A stretch of DNA of 32,645 nt, from contig CAZFPO010000025.1 in NCBI GenBank assembly GCA_964521105.1, positions 1 through 32,645 of the forward strand, in the 5' to 3' direction. Under the pieces are notes generated by a model. The model did not search any database. It saw only the letters and a list, made by a program, of their open reading frames with translations, and was not told the origin of the DNA. Source of the DNA: JAQUGA01 sp964521105 (lineage in GTDB: Bacteria; Bacteroidota; Bacteroidia; Bacteroidales; WCHB1-69). Below, piece by piece: positions 1 through 8,410 of this stretch (its first letter is position 1; the number at the start of each line of letters is the position of its first letter). A program made the translations under genes and the position numbers.

Positions 1-948
1 ATAATTTTTATTGTTCTAATATTTGTTTTACCATGCTTAATCCCTCTATCCGAATCGAAAGCCCAAAATACTGACTTACCCTTTCCAAATAGTCATTTTA
101 TTGAAATAGACGGAATGTGGATTCATTACCGAAAATGGACTCCTACATTGGAAAAATCAAATTCGGAATGGATTTTATTTGTTCATGGACTAGGTGGTTC
201 AACTTATTCATGGGAAAATAACACTCAATTTTTATGTGATTCAGGATATACGGTAATTGCTGTAGATGTTCCACCTTTTGGATATAGCGACCGTGACCCC
301 GATATAAATCATTCACCCGACAATAGAGCTAATTTTTTGTGGAAATTTGCCAACCAGATAAATCCAAATGTTCAATGGAATTTAATTGGACATTCGATGG
401 GTGGTGGTATTGTTGAGGCAATGGCAATTTTGAACCCCCAAAAAACTAAAAGTGTAGTTTTTGTTGATCCAGCTTTGTTTAAATCGTTAAAAAAGAGTTT
501 CTCTTTTACTCAATTAATATTACGATTTCCGCCTATTGAAAGACTTTTTTCGGTAATTGGGGAGTATTTTTTTATTACTGAAAAACAAATTTCAAAGATG
601 TTATTATCTGCATTTGGAAGAGAAGCCACTAAAAAAGAGATAGATGCATATTACAATGCCTTATCTCAAGACGGAACTGCCCGTGCTTTTATTAGAGCTT
701 TTACAAAATCAAAAGTGATAACCGAAATGGATTTTAGCCAATTTAATACTCCTGCATTAGCCATTTGGGGTGATTCTGACACTTGGGTGCCAATTGATGG
801 TTACAAAACGATGCTTGACGAAAACAAAAACATCAACATTAAAATTATTAAAGGAGCCCACCACTGCCCAATGGAAACACATGCAAATGAATTTAATCAA
901 GCAATTCTAATTTTTTTAAATAACATAAATTCAATTGAAAAAAAATGA
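1..948 (+). CDS. Exported alpha/beta-fold hydrolase, 5' end cut by window edge
   Basis: The reading frame is open from base 1, upstream of the first ATG at 115. Those upstream codons encode a hydrophobic stretch (IIFIVLIFVLPCLIPL) followed by SKAQN, which resembles a signal peptide and cleavage region. The true start is therefore probably left of the window and the ATG at 115 is likely internal. Counting from that ATG, the hydrolase-fold marks are an oxyanion-hole HG motif (FVHGLGG, residues 22-28), the nucleophile elbow GHSMGG with Ser94, a WGDSDTWVP acid-loop region, and a late His in GAHHCPMETH. All three catalytic elements are present, so it is probably active. The substrate cannot be told; esterase, lipase, C-C hydrolase and haloperoxidase families share this fold. 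It converges on the bat operon with no clear terminator between them. Confidence 0.85.
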   Translation: MIFIVLIFVLPCLIPLSESKAQNTDLPFPNSHFIEIDGMWIHYRKWTPTLEKSNSEWILFVHGLGGSTYSWENNTQFLCDSGYTVIAVDVPPFGYSDRDPDINHSPDNRANFLWKFANQINPNVQWNLIGHSMGGGIVEAMAILNPQKTKSVVFVDPALFKSLKKSFSFTQLILRFPPIERLFSVIGEYFFITEKQISKMLLSAFGREATKKEIDAYYNALSQDGTARAFIRAFTKSKVITEMDFSQFNTPALAIWGDSDTWVPIDGYKTMLDENKNINIKIIKGAHHCPMETHANEFNQAILIFLNNINSIEKK

Positions 949-1009
949 ATTTATCTTAATAGTAACGAGTGTTTTGTTTATTTATAGATACTTAATGCTT
1001 GGATAAATT

Positions 1010-1768
1010 TTAAACCACTTCTAACTCACTCATAAGCACCCAACCTTTATCACCATTTGGTAGTTTTATTTCAACCCAATCGCCAATTTTATCCTGTATA
1101 TTTACTTTGATACCATCGTGAACAACAAATAACACTTTACTACTTGCATCGGGTGAACTTTTTATTTCCAACTTTTTCGACATGATAATAGCTTCATGTT
1201 TGTTATTCATTATTTTAGTTTGAGTATATGCAGCTATAAATGAAATTGAAAATAAAAATATTGAAACAGCACAAACATAAAATGACGTTTTACGCAACCA
1301 ATATGTTGGTGTAATTAAAAAGATAGCCAGCATAACAAAAAAAGTAAAAAGAAATATAATAGTGTTTATTGACCATTGTTTTTCGCTAAAAATATTCAAA
1401 AATGATTTCCACCATGAAACAAAAAACAAATCGGGAAGTGCTTCAATTTTATCTTTTAATTTGTATTTTGTTACCTGAATATTAAATTCGGTATCATCAT
1501 CGGAAGGATTAAGCCTTTTAGCACGCTCGAACCATAGCATTGCATGAGAATAATCTTCAATTTTAAAATATGAACAAGCCAAATTATAATATAGTGCTTG
1601 GGATTGATAACCCTCGTTAACTATTGATTGAAAAGATGTTATTGATTTTTCATATTGCTTTGACATGTAAAACTTAACACCTTCATCAAAAACATTATTA
1701 GAAAATAAATTAATTGATAAAAATGTGAATATAAAAATCAAGTGTATTTTTTTAAGTATCGTTTTCAT
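1010..1768 (-). CDS. batE: BatE: TPR and SH3-like membrane protein, last gene of Bat operon
   Basis: The 252-residue protein has an N-terminal signal peptide (about residues 1-23) and TPR-like helices (about 25-100, including YYNLACSYFKIEDYSHAMLWFERAKRLNP). Two membrane segments follow (about 132-155 and 162-182), then a C-terminal bacterial SH3-like domain (about 190-252, ending GDKGWVLMSELEVV). This is the BatE layout. Its ATG overlaps the batD stop in an ATGA, suggesting translational coupling. BatE is thought to work with the other Bat proteins at the cytoplasmic membrane and periplasm; its biochemical role is not established. Identity rests on domain layout plus position. Confidence 0.85.
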   Translation of the reverse strand: MKTILKKIHLIFIFTFLSINLFSNNVFDEGVKFYMSKQYEKSITSFQSIVNEGYQSQALYYNLACSYFKIEDYSHAMLWFERAKRLNPSDDDTEFNIQVTKYKLKDKIEALPDLFFVSWWKSFLNIFSEKQWSINTIIFLFTFFVMLAIFLITPTYWLRKTSFYVCAVSIFLFSISFIAAYTQTKIMNNKHEAIIMSKKLEIKSSPDASSKVLFVVHDGIKVNIQDKIGDWVEIKLPNGDKGWVLMSELEVV

Positions 1769-3663
1769 ATTTTCAATTTTATTTCCTTATCAATTTCAAT
1801 AATTAAATTAAACGCTTCGTTATACAAATTACTCATTAAATTACTTGAGTCATAAGGAGCAAAACGAGCAAATTCACAATCATTTAGAAGTTTTTCTACC
1901 CTATTAATAGTTTCGATGTTTAGCTTACTTTTCTGAATTTCGGTAATAACATTTTCGGTTGAGAGATTAGATTTTGAAATAATTAGTTTATCGGCAACAT
2001 AGCCCCAAATTGCTTTTGATAATTCTTCGTAAAATTCAGTTTTCAAATTTTGGTCTAACATCTTTTTTGCCTTATTTAAGCGTTTTCGAGCTTCTTTACC
2101 AGCCTTTTTATTTTTCATACTTTGAACATCAGCCCTGCGTTTTATTTCATTTCGATAAATGATAATAAATCCACCAAATAAAATTACTGGAAAAATTAAC
2201 AGTAACCAAAACCATAAAGAACCAAAAAATGTCGTTTTATCCATTGTTAGCCCCCCATCAGCAGTTGAAATAAAACGGATATCGCTTCCTACATATTGGA
2301 TTTCTTTTTGATTAACATTCGTAACCATACTATTTTCGGAATTTCCTTTTCCGGCTGTAACTAACACATCAAATTTACCAATTGGAATTGAGACATATGA
2401 ATTTTTGCCAGGGTCGAAATAAACAAAATCTTGTGGTTCAATTGTATATTTTCCTTCATTACGAGGGATAGCAATATACTCAAAAACCATTGAACCGGAA
2501 GCACCCGCTTCGGTAGTTTTAGTTTGGTCGACAGTTTTGGGGTCATATACTTCAAAATCAGCAGGGAACTCTATTTTTGGAAAATCAATTAATTTTAAAT
2601 TTCCTTTCCCCGATACGGTGATTTGTATTTTTAACGCCTCATTGGCAGGTAAACTTGAACGATCTAGTTTAGCTGTTACCGAAAGTTGTCCAACAGCACC
2701 TGTATAATTTTCGGGAGCCCCTTCAGGTAACTTTTTCACATTAATTACAACCGGATTTGAACTAATGGTTTTCTTAACATTATCAACTCCTCCACCAAAA
2801 AATGAATCGTCGAAAAAACTATCCCAAAAACTCCCCCTGCGTTGTTGTGCTTTTCTAACTTGAGCTACAATATCCATTAAAAGTGGGTCGATGCGAAGTT
2901 GTCCGGTTTTTTGAGGATAAACATATACCTTTCTGACCTCTGCCACCGTGTATGTTTTTCCATTATAAACTTCTTGATATTGTTTTGGCTGTTTTTGACG
3001 ATCGGACAATTCGGTAGACCAAAATCCATTGCTCGATGGTATTTTGTTTATAGAATACTGAACAATTGGAATGGCAGTGTATAATTTGTAAGTAACCTTT
3101 ACCTCTTGTCCTTCAAAAACCGAACTTTGAGAAGGTATTGCCCTTATAAACACATCATTGCTTTCAACTTTTGCATCGGTAGGTTGATTTGTACTATTTT
3201 GAGGCTGCCTATTATTTGGTTGTTGTGATTGCTGATTTTGTGATGTTACGGGTGAATTGCCTGCTACCACTTCAATTTGTAACTTGTTTGATTTATAAAC
3301 CTTTCCGTTTACAGTAATTGAAGCTTCGTCAATATCAAATTTACCAATATTTACAGCCTGTAAATAAATAGTAAAACTGTATTGTACCGACTGATAAACC
3401 TGTCCGTTAATAATTTGCATGTTTGATGATGACGACTGGCTGGGACCACCAATAAAATTAAAATGCGAAAATGTTGGAGCTTTAAAGTTGGTTCCCTGAG
3501 CATTAACCGTATAGGTTACTCTAAATTGCGAACCTTGACTTACACGAGCTGGACCCGATGCAATAAAAGTTATGTCATCGGCAAAAAGCGTGGACATTAA
3601 TAATGAAAAAGTAAGAAATATCCATGCTTTCATAAAAATAGTTTTTGTTCGATATCTCTTCAT
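1765..3663 (-). CDS. batD: BatD: oxygen-tolerance family membrane protein
   Basis: The protein is about 632 residues from the start chosen here. An ATG 75 bases further upstream is in frame but would overlap the end of batC. The ATG at 3663 lies one base after the batC stop and has AAAGGA a few bases upstream; another ATG at 3633 (MKAWIFLTFSLLMSTLFADD) would also give a good signal peptide. After the signal peptide come beta-rich repeats typical of BatD, a Q/N-rich linker near residues 140-165, further Ig-like segments, a single membrane helix near residue 490 (WFWLLLIFPVILFGGFIIIY), and a charged helical cytoplasmic tail. BatD proteins are mostly periplasmic and are proposed to partner the vWA proteins BatA and BatB. 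It overlaps batE by four bases. Confidence 0.85.
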   Translation of the reverse strand: MKRYRTKTIFMKAWIFLTFSLLMSTLFADDITFIASGPARVSQGSQFRVTYTVNAQGTNFKAPTFSHFNFIGGPSQSSSSNMQIINGQVYQSVQYSFTIYLQAVNIGKFDIDEASITVNGKVYKSNKLQIEVVAGNSPVTSQNQQSQQPNNRQPQNSTNQPTDAKVESNDVFIRAIPSQSSVFEGQEVKVTYKLYTAIPIVQYSINKIPSSNGFWSTELSDRQKQPKQYQEVYNGKTYTVAEVRKVYVYPQKTGQLRIDPLLMDIVAQVRKAQQRRGSFWDSFFDDSFFGGGVDNVKKTISSNPVVINVKKLPEGAPENYTGAVGQLSVTAKLDRSSLPANEALKIQITVSGKGNLKLIDFPKIEFPADFEVYDPKTVDQTKTTEAGASGSMVFEYIAIPRNEGKYTIEPQDFVYFDPGKNSYVSIPIGKFDVLVTAGKGNSENSMVTNVNQKEIQYVGSDIRFISTADGGLTMDKTTFFGSLWFWLLLIFPVILFGGFIIIYRNEIKRRADVQSMKNKKAGKEARKRLNKAKKMLDQNLKTEFYEELSKAIWGYVADKLIISKSNLSTENVITEIQKSKLNIETINRVEKLLNDCEFARFAPYDSSNLMSNLYNEAFNLIIEIDKEIKLKI

Positions 3664-3664
3664 T

Positions 3665-4471
3665 TTACCAATCCTTTTCAAATTTTGATTTATTTCCAGT
3701 TTTATCTTTTTGAAGTTTCTGCATAGTATTTTTTTCATTGTTATTTAAAGCATCTAATTGACGTTCCAAATTTCGCTTTTCCTGCTGTTGCTGCTGCTGT
3801 TGGCGATTTTGCTGTTTATGATTATTTTGTTTATTGTCTTGTTGCTTGTTTTGCTGTTGTTGCTGTTGTTGNNNNNNNNNNNNNNNNNNNNNNNNNNNNN
3901 NNNNNNNNNNNNNNNNNNNNNNNNNNNNNNNNNNNNNNNNNNNNNNNNNNNNNNNNNNNNNNNNNNNNNNNTGTTGTTGCTGTTGTTGCTGTTGCTGTTG
4001 TTGTTGTTGCTGTTGTTGTTGTATCATTTTCCGTCGGGCATATTCATAGTTATATCTACAATCTTCATCTTTCGGATTTAATTTTAAACTATTTTTAAAA
4101 GCCTCCATACTCTCTTGATATTTTTTTTGACTTAGTAATGAGTTTCCAACATTATACCAATATGTTGAAGCCATTTGTTTATCTTTTTCGGGTGGAGTTA
4201 ATTCCGAAAAAATTTTATGAGCATCTTCAAAACGACCTTGTTTATATAATGAAGTTCCCATATTAAATTTTGCTTTTTGATAATCGGGCGATTTATCCAT
4301 TGCCTTTCGATATTCGATTTCGGCTTCTTTATATTTTCCTTTTTCAAATAATGAATTTCCCCTTCGAACATCTTGCAATGTAGCTTTTGTTTGAGAAAAT
4401 AGAGAATTTTCAATCATAAATGAAAAAATTAATGCAAACAAAAATAATGTTCTCAAAAATATTACTTTCAT
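3665..4471 (-). CDS. batC: BatC: TPR protein with long polyglutamine tract, interrupted by an assembly gap
   Basis: A signal peptide (about residues 1-26) is followed by three TPR-like repeats (about 30-140, such as RRGNSLFEKGKYKEAEIEYR and YWYNVGNSLLSQKKYQESME). A run of at least 17 Gln coded by mixed CAA/CAG then enters a 100-N gap. Beyond the gap the reading resumes in Gln, passes through a Q/N/K-rich stretch, and ends in a charged tail (KTGNKSKFEKDW). Both sides read Gln in the same frame, but the gap length is conventional, so total length is unknown. Position between batB and batD, with gaps of one or two bases, supports BatC. Low-complexity Q-rich tails are known in BatC homologues; this tract looks unusually long. 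Confidence 0.8.
   Translation of the reverse strand: MKVIFLRTLFLFALIFSFMIENSLFSQTKATLQDVRRGNSLFEKGKYKEAEIEYRKAMDKSPDYQKAKFNMGTSLYKQGRFEDAHKIFSELTPPEKDKQMASTYWYNVGNSLLSQKKYQESMEAFKNSLKLNPKDEDCRYNYEYARRKMIQQQQQQQQQQQQQQQQXXXXXXXXXXXXXXXXXXXXXXXXXXXXXXXXXXQQQQQQQNKQQDNKQNNHKQQNRQQQQQQQEKRNLERQLDALNNNEKNTMQKLQKDKTGNKSKFEKDW
3872..3971. other. Assembly gap (100 N) inside the batC polyglutamine tract
   Basis: Exactly 100 N, flanked on both sides by TTG/CTG trinucleotide repeats (Gln codons on the minus strand). The round number suggests a placeholder of unknown real length, probably caused by the repeat itself. Confidence 0.95.
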
Positions 4472-4473
4472 TT

Positions 4474-5520
4474 TTATAAATGTTTTTGTTTAAATAACTT
4501 AATCGAATTTGCAAATTTATTTTTTCTATCAAGAATTAAAAAATCGATGAATAATAAAAATAAAGCTAATGCCAAAAAGTAGTAAAATGCGTCATCATAG
4601 TCGGTATACTCAACCGAATCGTACTCCTTTTTGTCCATTTTATCAATTTCATTCATAATTTTTGATAAGCCCATATCACTAGTTGAAGCACGAACATAAA
4701 TTCCTTTACCGCTAGCGGCTATTTTTTGAAGATAAGGTTCGTCCATTTTAGAAACTACAACATTACCTTGGCTATCGCGGTGATAATCAACTTGTCCGTT
4801 AGGTTTTAAAATTGGAATTGGTGATCCTTCCATTGTTCCAACGCCAATGGCATGAACTTTTACATTTTTTTTCACAGCTTCTTCAGCCGAAGCAATGGCA
4901 TCATCTTCAAAATTTTCGCCATCGGTAATTACAATTATTGCACGACTATTTACCGATTCCTCTTCAAGATTATACGAACTCAAGGCTAAATCAATGGCAG
5001 AGCCAATAGCTGTACCCTGATTTTCAACAATATCCGTTGAAATTCTGTCAATAAACATTTTAGCTGCTCCGTAGTCGTTTGTAATTGGAAGTTGAATAAA
5101 CGACTTTCCGGCAAAAACTACAATTCCAATTCTATCATTGTTTAATTCATCAATTAATTTTATCAAAGCCTGTTTTGAACGTTCAATTCGTGATGGCTGA
5201 ATATCTTGTGCTAACATACTCCGCGAAACGTCAAAGCAAATCATTAAATCAACACCTTTTCGCTGTGCTTTGTCGATTTTAGAGCCAAACTGAGGTCGAC
5301 TGAGCGAAAAAATTATCAAAACTAATGATGAAATAAGTATCCAAAATTTTAAATTCTGTCTAATTCCAGAATATGTTGGCATTAATTTTTGGATTAATAT
5401 ATAATCGCCCAACTTATTAATTTTTTGCTTGCGATGATGTAATAATAAATAGTGTAAAAATATTAACACTGGGATTAATAAAAAAAACCACAAATAATAA
5501 TCATTTACAATCCTAAACAT
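4474..5520 (-). CDS. batB: BatB: membrane-anchored von Willebrand factor A protein
   Basis: I place the start at the ATG at 5520 (MFRIVNDYYLW). An in-frame TTG at 5529 could add three residues but there is no need for it. Two N-terminal membrane segments (about 10-27 and 58-73) precede a vWA domain with a MIDAS metal site DVSRS (Asp97, Ser99, Ser101), GTAIGSA carrying the MIDAS Thr, and VITDGEN. A third membrane helix lies near the C-terminus (YYFLALALFLLFIDFLIL). This is the BatA/BatB layout of two helices, vWA, one helix. The batC start lies only two bases downstream. BatB is expected to interact with BatA through metal-dependent vWA contacts. Confidence 0.88.
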   Translation of the reverse strand: MFRIVNDYYLWFFLLIPVLIFLHYLLLHHRKQKINKLGDYILIQKLMPTYSGIRQNLKFWILISSLVLIIFSLSRPQFGSKIDKAQRKGVDLMICFDVSRSMLAQDIQPSRIERSKQALIKLIDELNNDRIGIVVFAGKSFIQLPITNDYGAAKMFIDRISTDIVENQGTAIGSAIDLALSSYNLEEESVNSRAIIVITDGENFEDDAIASAEEAVKKNVKVHAIGVGTMEGSPIPILKPNGQVDYHRDSQGNVVVSKMDEPYLQKIAASGKGIYVRASTSDMGLSKIMNEIDKMDKKEYDSVEYTDYDDAFYYFLALALFLLFIDFLILDRKNKFANSIKLFKQKHL

Positions 5521-5531
5521 AACTAACAAAT

Positions 5532-6536
5532 TTATGGTATAGTATTAAAAATTGTTTTTCTTAAAATTAGCTCACTAAGCAACAAAACAAATGCTAAAAT
5601 TAAAAATGGAATAAATTCCTCCGAGCGACGGTCGTATACCATAACATCAATTATGGTTTTTTCGAGTGAATCAATTTCTTTGTAAATGCTTTCTAATTTT
5701 GATTTATCGGTAGCTCGGTAGTATTTACCACCCGTAATTGATGCAATATCTTTCAATAGTGGCTCATCAATTTCAACATCAAGTTGCTGATATTGAATAC
5801 CAAATGGTGTTTTAATTGGATAAGGAGCTTTTCCCATTTTTCCAACACCAATGGTATAAACTCTGATGCCCATTTTTTTAGCAATATCGGCACCTGAAAT
5901 TGGATCCATAAAACCCATATTATTTACTCCATCGGTTAAAAGAATAATTACCTTGCTTTTAGCTTTACTATATCTTAATCTATTTACTGCAGTTCCAAGT
6001 CCATCACCTATTGCAGTTCCATCTTCTATCATGCCACTTTTTACTTCATCAATTAATCCGTATAAAACTCTGTGATCCGAAGTTAATGGACATTGGGTAA
6101 ACGATTCTCCACTAAAAACAACTAAACCTATTCTATCCTGAGGGCGACTATCGATAAATGTTTTCGCAACTTCTTTTGAAGCCTGAAGTCGATTTGGTTT
6201 AAAATCCTCGGCTAACATACTTCCCGAAATATCTAAAGATATTATTATATCAATGCCTTCAGAGTAAACATTACGTTTACTATTTTTCGATTGTGGACGC
6301 GCGATTGCAAAAATTATTAATGTAAAAGCCAATAGTTTAAAAATTAAAAGCAAGGGGTAAAATTTAGATTTTATGCTGCTTCCGATTTTTGAAGTACGTT
6401 TATTAAGCGACATTCGGAAAACAGTTTTTGATGTTTTACCTTTAAACCAATACCATAATAAATAAAAGGGAACAATTAAAATTAACAATAACACCCACGG
6501 ATACATAAAACTGATTGAAGTAAGCCAAGAAATCAT
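5532..6536 (-). CDS. batA: BatA: membrane-anchored von Willebrand factor A protein
   Basis: The 334-residue protein has two N-terminal membrane helices (about 11-30 and 61-79), a vWA domain with an intact MIDAS motif (DISGS, Asp102-Ser104-Ser106; a GTAIGDG loop; LLTDGVNN), and a C-terminal helix (FIPFLILAFVLLLSELIL). It overlaps the upstream gene by four bases (ATGA). It is preceded by a textbook Shine-Dalgarno sequence, AAAGGAGG, six bases before the ATG, which is uncommon in Bacteroidota and stands out in this window. Family knowledge places BatA with BatB in an inner-membrane complex linked to aerotolerance or envelope stress resistance. Confidence 0.9.
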   Translation of the reverse strand: MISWLTSISFMYPWVLLLILIVPFYLLWYWFKGKTSKTVFRMSLNKRTSKIGSSIKSKFYPLLLIFKLLAFTLIIFAIARPQSKNSKRNVYSEGIDIIISLDISGSMLAEDFKPNRLQASKEVAKTFIDSRPQDRIGLVVFSGESFTQCPLTSDHRVLYGLIDEVKSGMIEDGTAIGDGLGTAVNRLRYSKAKSKVIILLTDGVNNMGFMDPISGADIAKKMGIRVYTIGVGKMGKAPYPIKTPFGIQYQQLDVEIDEPLLKDIASITGGKYYRATDKSKLESIYKEIDSLEKTIIDVMVYDRRSEEFIPFLILAFVLLLSELILRKTIFNTIP

Positions 6537-7519
6537 AAATTGCCTCCTTTCTCATTCGCTTCTGAATTCAATGTTGAATTAATTTTATCACTAAATTCTT
6601 GACTCATTTTAATGATATCAAAAGCAAAATTTAAGCATTTTTCATTTTCAATATCAAGGGGTTGTGATTTTGCAAACTTAGCTAAATCAGCATTTTGTAA
6701 AATATAATTAACCGATTCAATAATTACTTGGTCGAATTGCACATCATTTAGTTCAGAAATTATTTCGGAACTTGTCATTTCAAGTGCATTAAAACCAAAC
6801 TCTTCCTGATAGTATCTACGAATAATTTCGGTTAATTCAACGTAATAATCTTTTACAAAACCCTGTTGCCATAATTTTTTATTTTTCAACTTTACTAATT
6901 GTTCTATTGCCCAATCAGATGATTTTATGGCAGGTTTTTGTAAAATTTTAAACAATGGTTCTTTTTTCTTGTATTTTCGATAAAAATAAAAAGCTAGGAT
7001 ACCGACTAGAATCAAAGCAAAACCGCCAATGATATATGGTAAAATCTCAAAAAAACGAATGGGTTCATCCATTGGACCTTTAATATCCTTAAATGCTTTG
7101 GTTGTATCAACCTGAACAGTTGTAACAGTTAGCATTAAACTATCGGTAAAGGCTATTAAATTGCTATCGTTGTTGCTTACTGAATAAAAAGGGATACTAG
7201 GAATAACATAATTATTCGAATCGAATGCCGAAAAAGTGATTTTTTGATGCAAACCATTAAATTCCTTTTTCTCATTAAAAATAGTATCCACATTACCAAT
7301 TTCAATTATATCTAATTTTGAGTTTGTTAAAACATCACTCATTAGGGGCCAAACCAAAAATTTACTATCCTTTGGAGGAATATTTAAGGATATGTCTAAA
7401 ACATTGTGTTCTCCAATTTTCATATTTTTGTTTTGTAGAACAGCCGTAGCTTTTTGTCCGAACAAACTAAGCGGAAAAATCAAAATAATTAGTATGATTC
7501 GAAAATATGAGTTCTTCAT
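6533..7519 (-). CDS. DUF4381-like single-pass membrane protein of the Bat operon
   Basis: The 328-residue protein has a signal peptide (about 1-21, ending LSLFGQ), a beta-rich periplasmic part (about 22-150), one membrane helix (about 159-180, rich in Ile/Leu/Gly and followed by RKYKKK), and a helical cytoplasmic part containing YYVELTEIIRRYYQEEFGF. That last motif resembles the tails of DUF4381 and BatD-type proteins. A gene of this kind usually sits between the DUF58 gene and batA in Bacteroidota Bat operons. The 3' end carries the strong ribosome binding site of batA. The function is unknown; it may be a scaffold for the vWA proteins. Confidence 0.75.
   Translation of the reverse strand: MKNSYFRIILIILIFPLSLFGQKATAVLQNKNMKIGEHNVLDISLNIPPKDSKFLVWPLMSDVLTNSKLDIIEIGNVDTIFNEKKEFNGLHQKITFSAFDSNNYVIPSIPFYSVSNNDSNLIAFTDSLMLTVTTVQVDTTKAFKDIKGPMDEPIRFFEILPYIIGGFALILVGILAFYFYRKYKKKEPLFKILQKPAIKSSDWAIEQLVKLKNKKLWQQGFVKDYYVELTEIIRRYYQEEFGFNALEMTSSEIISELNDVQFDQVIIESVNYILQNADLAKFAKSQPLDIENEKCLNFAFDIIKMSQEFSDKINSTLNSEANEKGGNL
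6541..6550 (-). promoter_or_regulatory. Strong Shine-Dalgarno sequence for batA
   Basis: On the minus strand the bases read AAAGGAGGC followed by AATTT and the batA ATG at 6536. This near-perfect anti-16S match fixes the batA start and is unlike the weak or absent sites of its neighbours. Confidence 0.75.
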
Positions 7520-7525
7520 AGAAAA

Positions 7526-8401
7526 TTAATTTTTTGATTCTCGTTTTTTAAACAATTTAACTAACGGTTTTACATAATCTTGATTAGTGTGTATTGGCAC
7601 TTCATCAATACCTGTTTTTTTAAACATTTCGCTAATTTTAGTATCAAACTGCAACCATTGATTGCGATATCTCTTGCGAATTTCAGCCGATGAAGAGTCA
7701 ATCCAAACAACCTCATTTGTTTCAATGTCTAATGCTCTAATAAGACCAACATTTGGAAGCTCCGTTTCGAGTTTATCAATTAAACGAATGGCGACTAAAT
7801 CGTGACGTTTTTTACCAATGCGGAGTGATTCTAAAAAATCGTTTGATTGAAAATCGGAAATTACAAATGCAGTGCACTTTTTCTTTTGAACGTTTGTCAT
7901 AAACTTAATTGGCACCGAAACATCTGTACCTGTATTTTTAGGTTCAAATTTTATGAGTTCAGAAATAATTCGAAGAATATGAGATTTTCCTTTTTTAGGA
8001 GGAATGTATTTTTCAATAATATCGCTAAATAAAATCACTCCTACTTTATCATTATTAAAAATTGCCGAAAAAGAAAGAACTCCCGCTAATTCTAATATCA
8101 GGTCAGATTTAAAATTTGAAACCGAGCCAAATAAATTCGAACTACTCACGTCAATTAAAAGCATAACCGTTAACTCACGTTCTTCTTCAAAAATTTTAAT
8201 GTATGGATGATTAAATCGAGCCGTAACATTCCAATCGACCGAGCGAACATCATCACCATATTGATATTCACGAACTTCGGAAAATGCCATTCCTTTTCCT
8301 TTAAATGCACTGTGGTATTGTCCAGCAAAAACATGTTTTGACAAACCACGAGCCTTTATTTCGATACGTTTAACTTTGCTTACAATATCCTTTGCTTCCA
8401 T
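7526..8401 (-). CDS. DUF58 family protein of MoxR-Bat operon
   Basis: The 291-residue soluble protein carries the DUF58 signature YQYGDDVRSVDWNVTAR (about residues 47-62), followed by a vWA-like core with IDVSSSN (Asp84, Ser86, Ser88). No membrane segment is visible. In MoxR-type operons a DUF58 protein nearly always accompanies the AAA+ ATPase and vWA proteins. It begins 9 bases after the moxR stop, and the next gene begins 6 bases after its own stop, so cotranscription is very likely. Confidence 0.9.
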   Translation of the reverse strand: MEAKDIVSKVKRIEIKARGLSKHVFAGQYHSAFKGKGMAFSEVREYQYGDDVRSVDWNVTARFNHPYIKIFEEERELTVMLLIDVSSSNLFGSVSNFKSDLILELAGVLSFSAIFNNDKVGVILFSDIIEKYIPPKKGKSHILRIISELIKFEPKNTGTDVSVPIKFMTNVQKKKCTAFVISDFQSNDFLESLRIGKKRHDLVAIRLIDKLETELPNVGLIRALDIETNEVVWIDSSSAEIRKRYRNQWLQFDTKISEMFKKTGIDEVPIHTNQDYVKPLVKLFKKRESKN

Positions 8402-8410
8402 ATTAATGAA

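Noticed and set aside
3664..3738. Extended batD start upstream of 3663
   Set aside because: It would overlap the end of batC by over 70 bases and put a charged stretch before the signal peptide, whereas 3663 is coupled to the batC stop with a ribosome binding site.
3758..4081. Open frames coding polyleucine or polycysteine opposite batC
   Set aside because: They are mirror readings of the Gln-codon repeats and the gap, with no start signals or conserved features.
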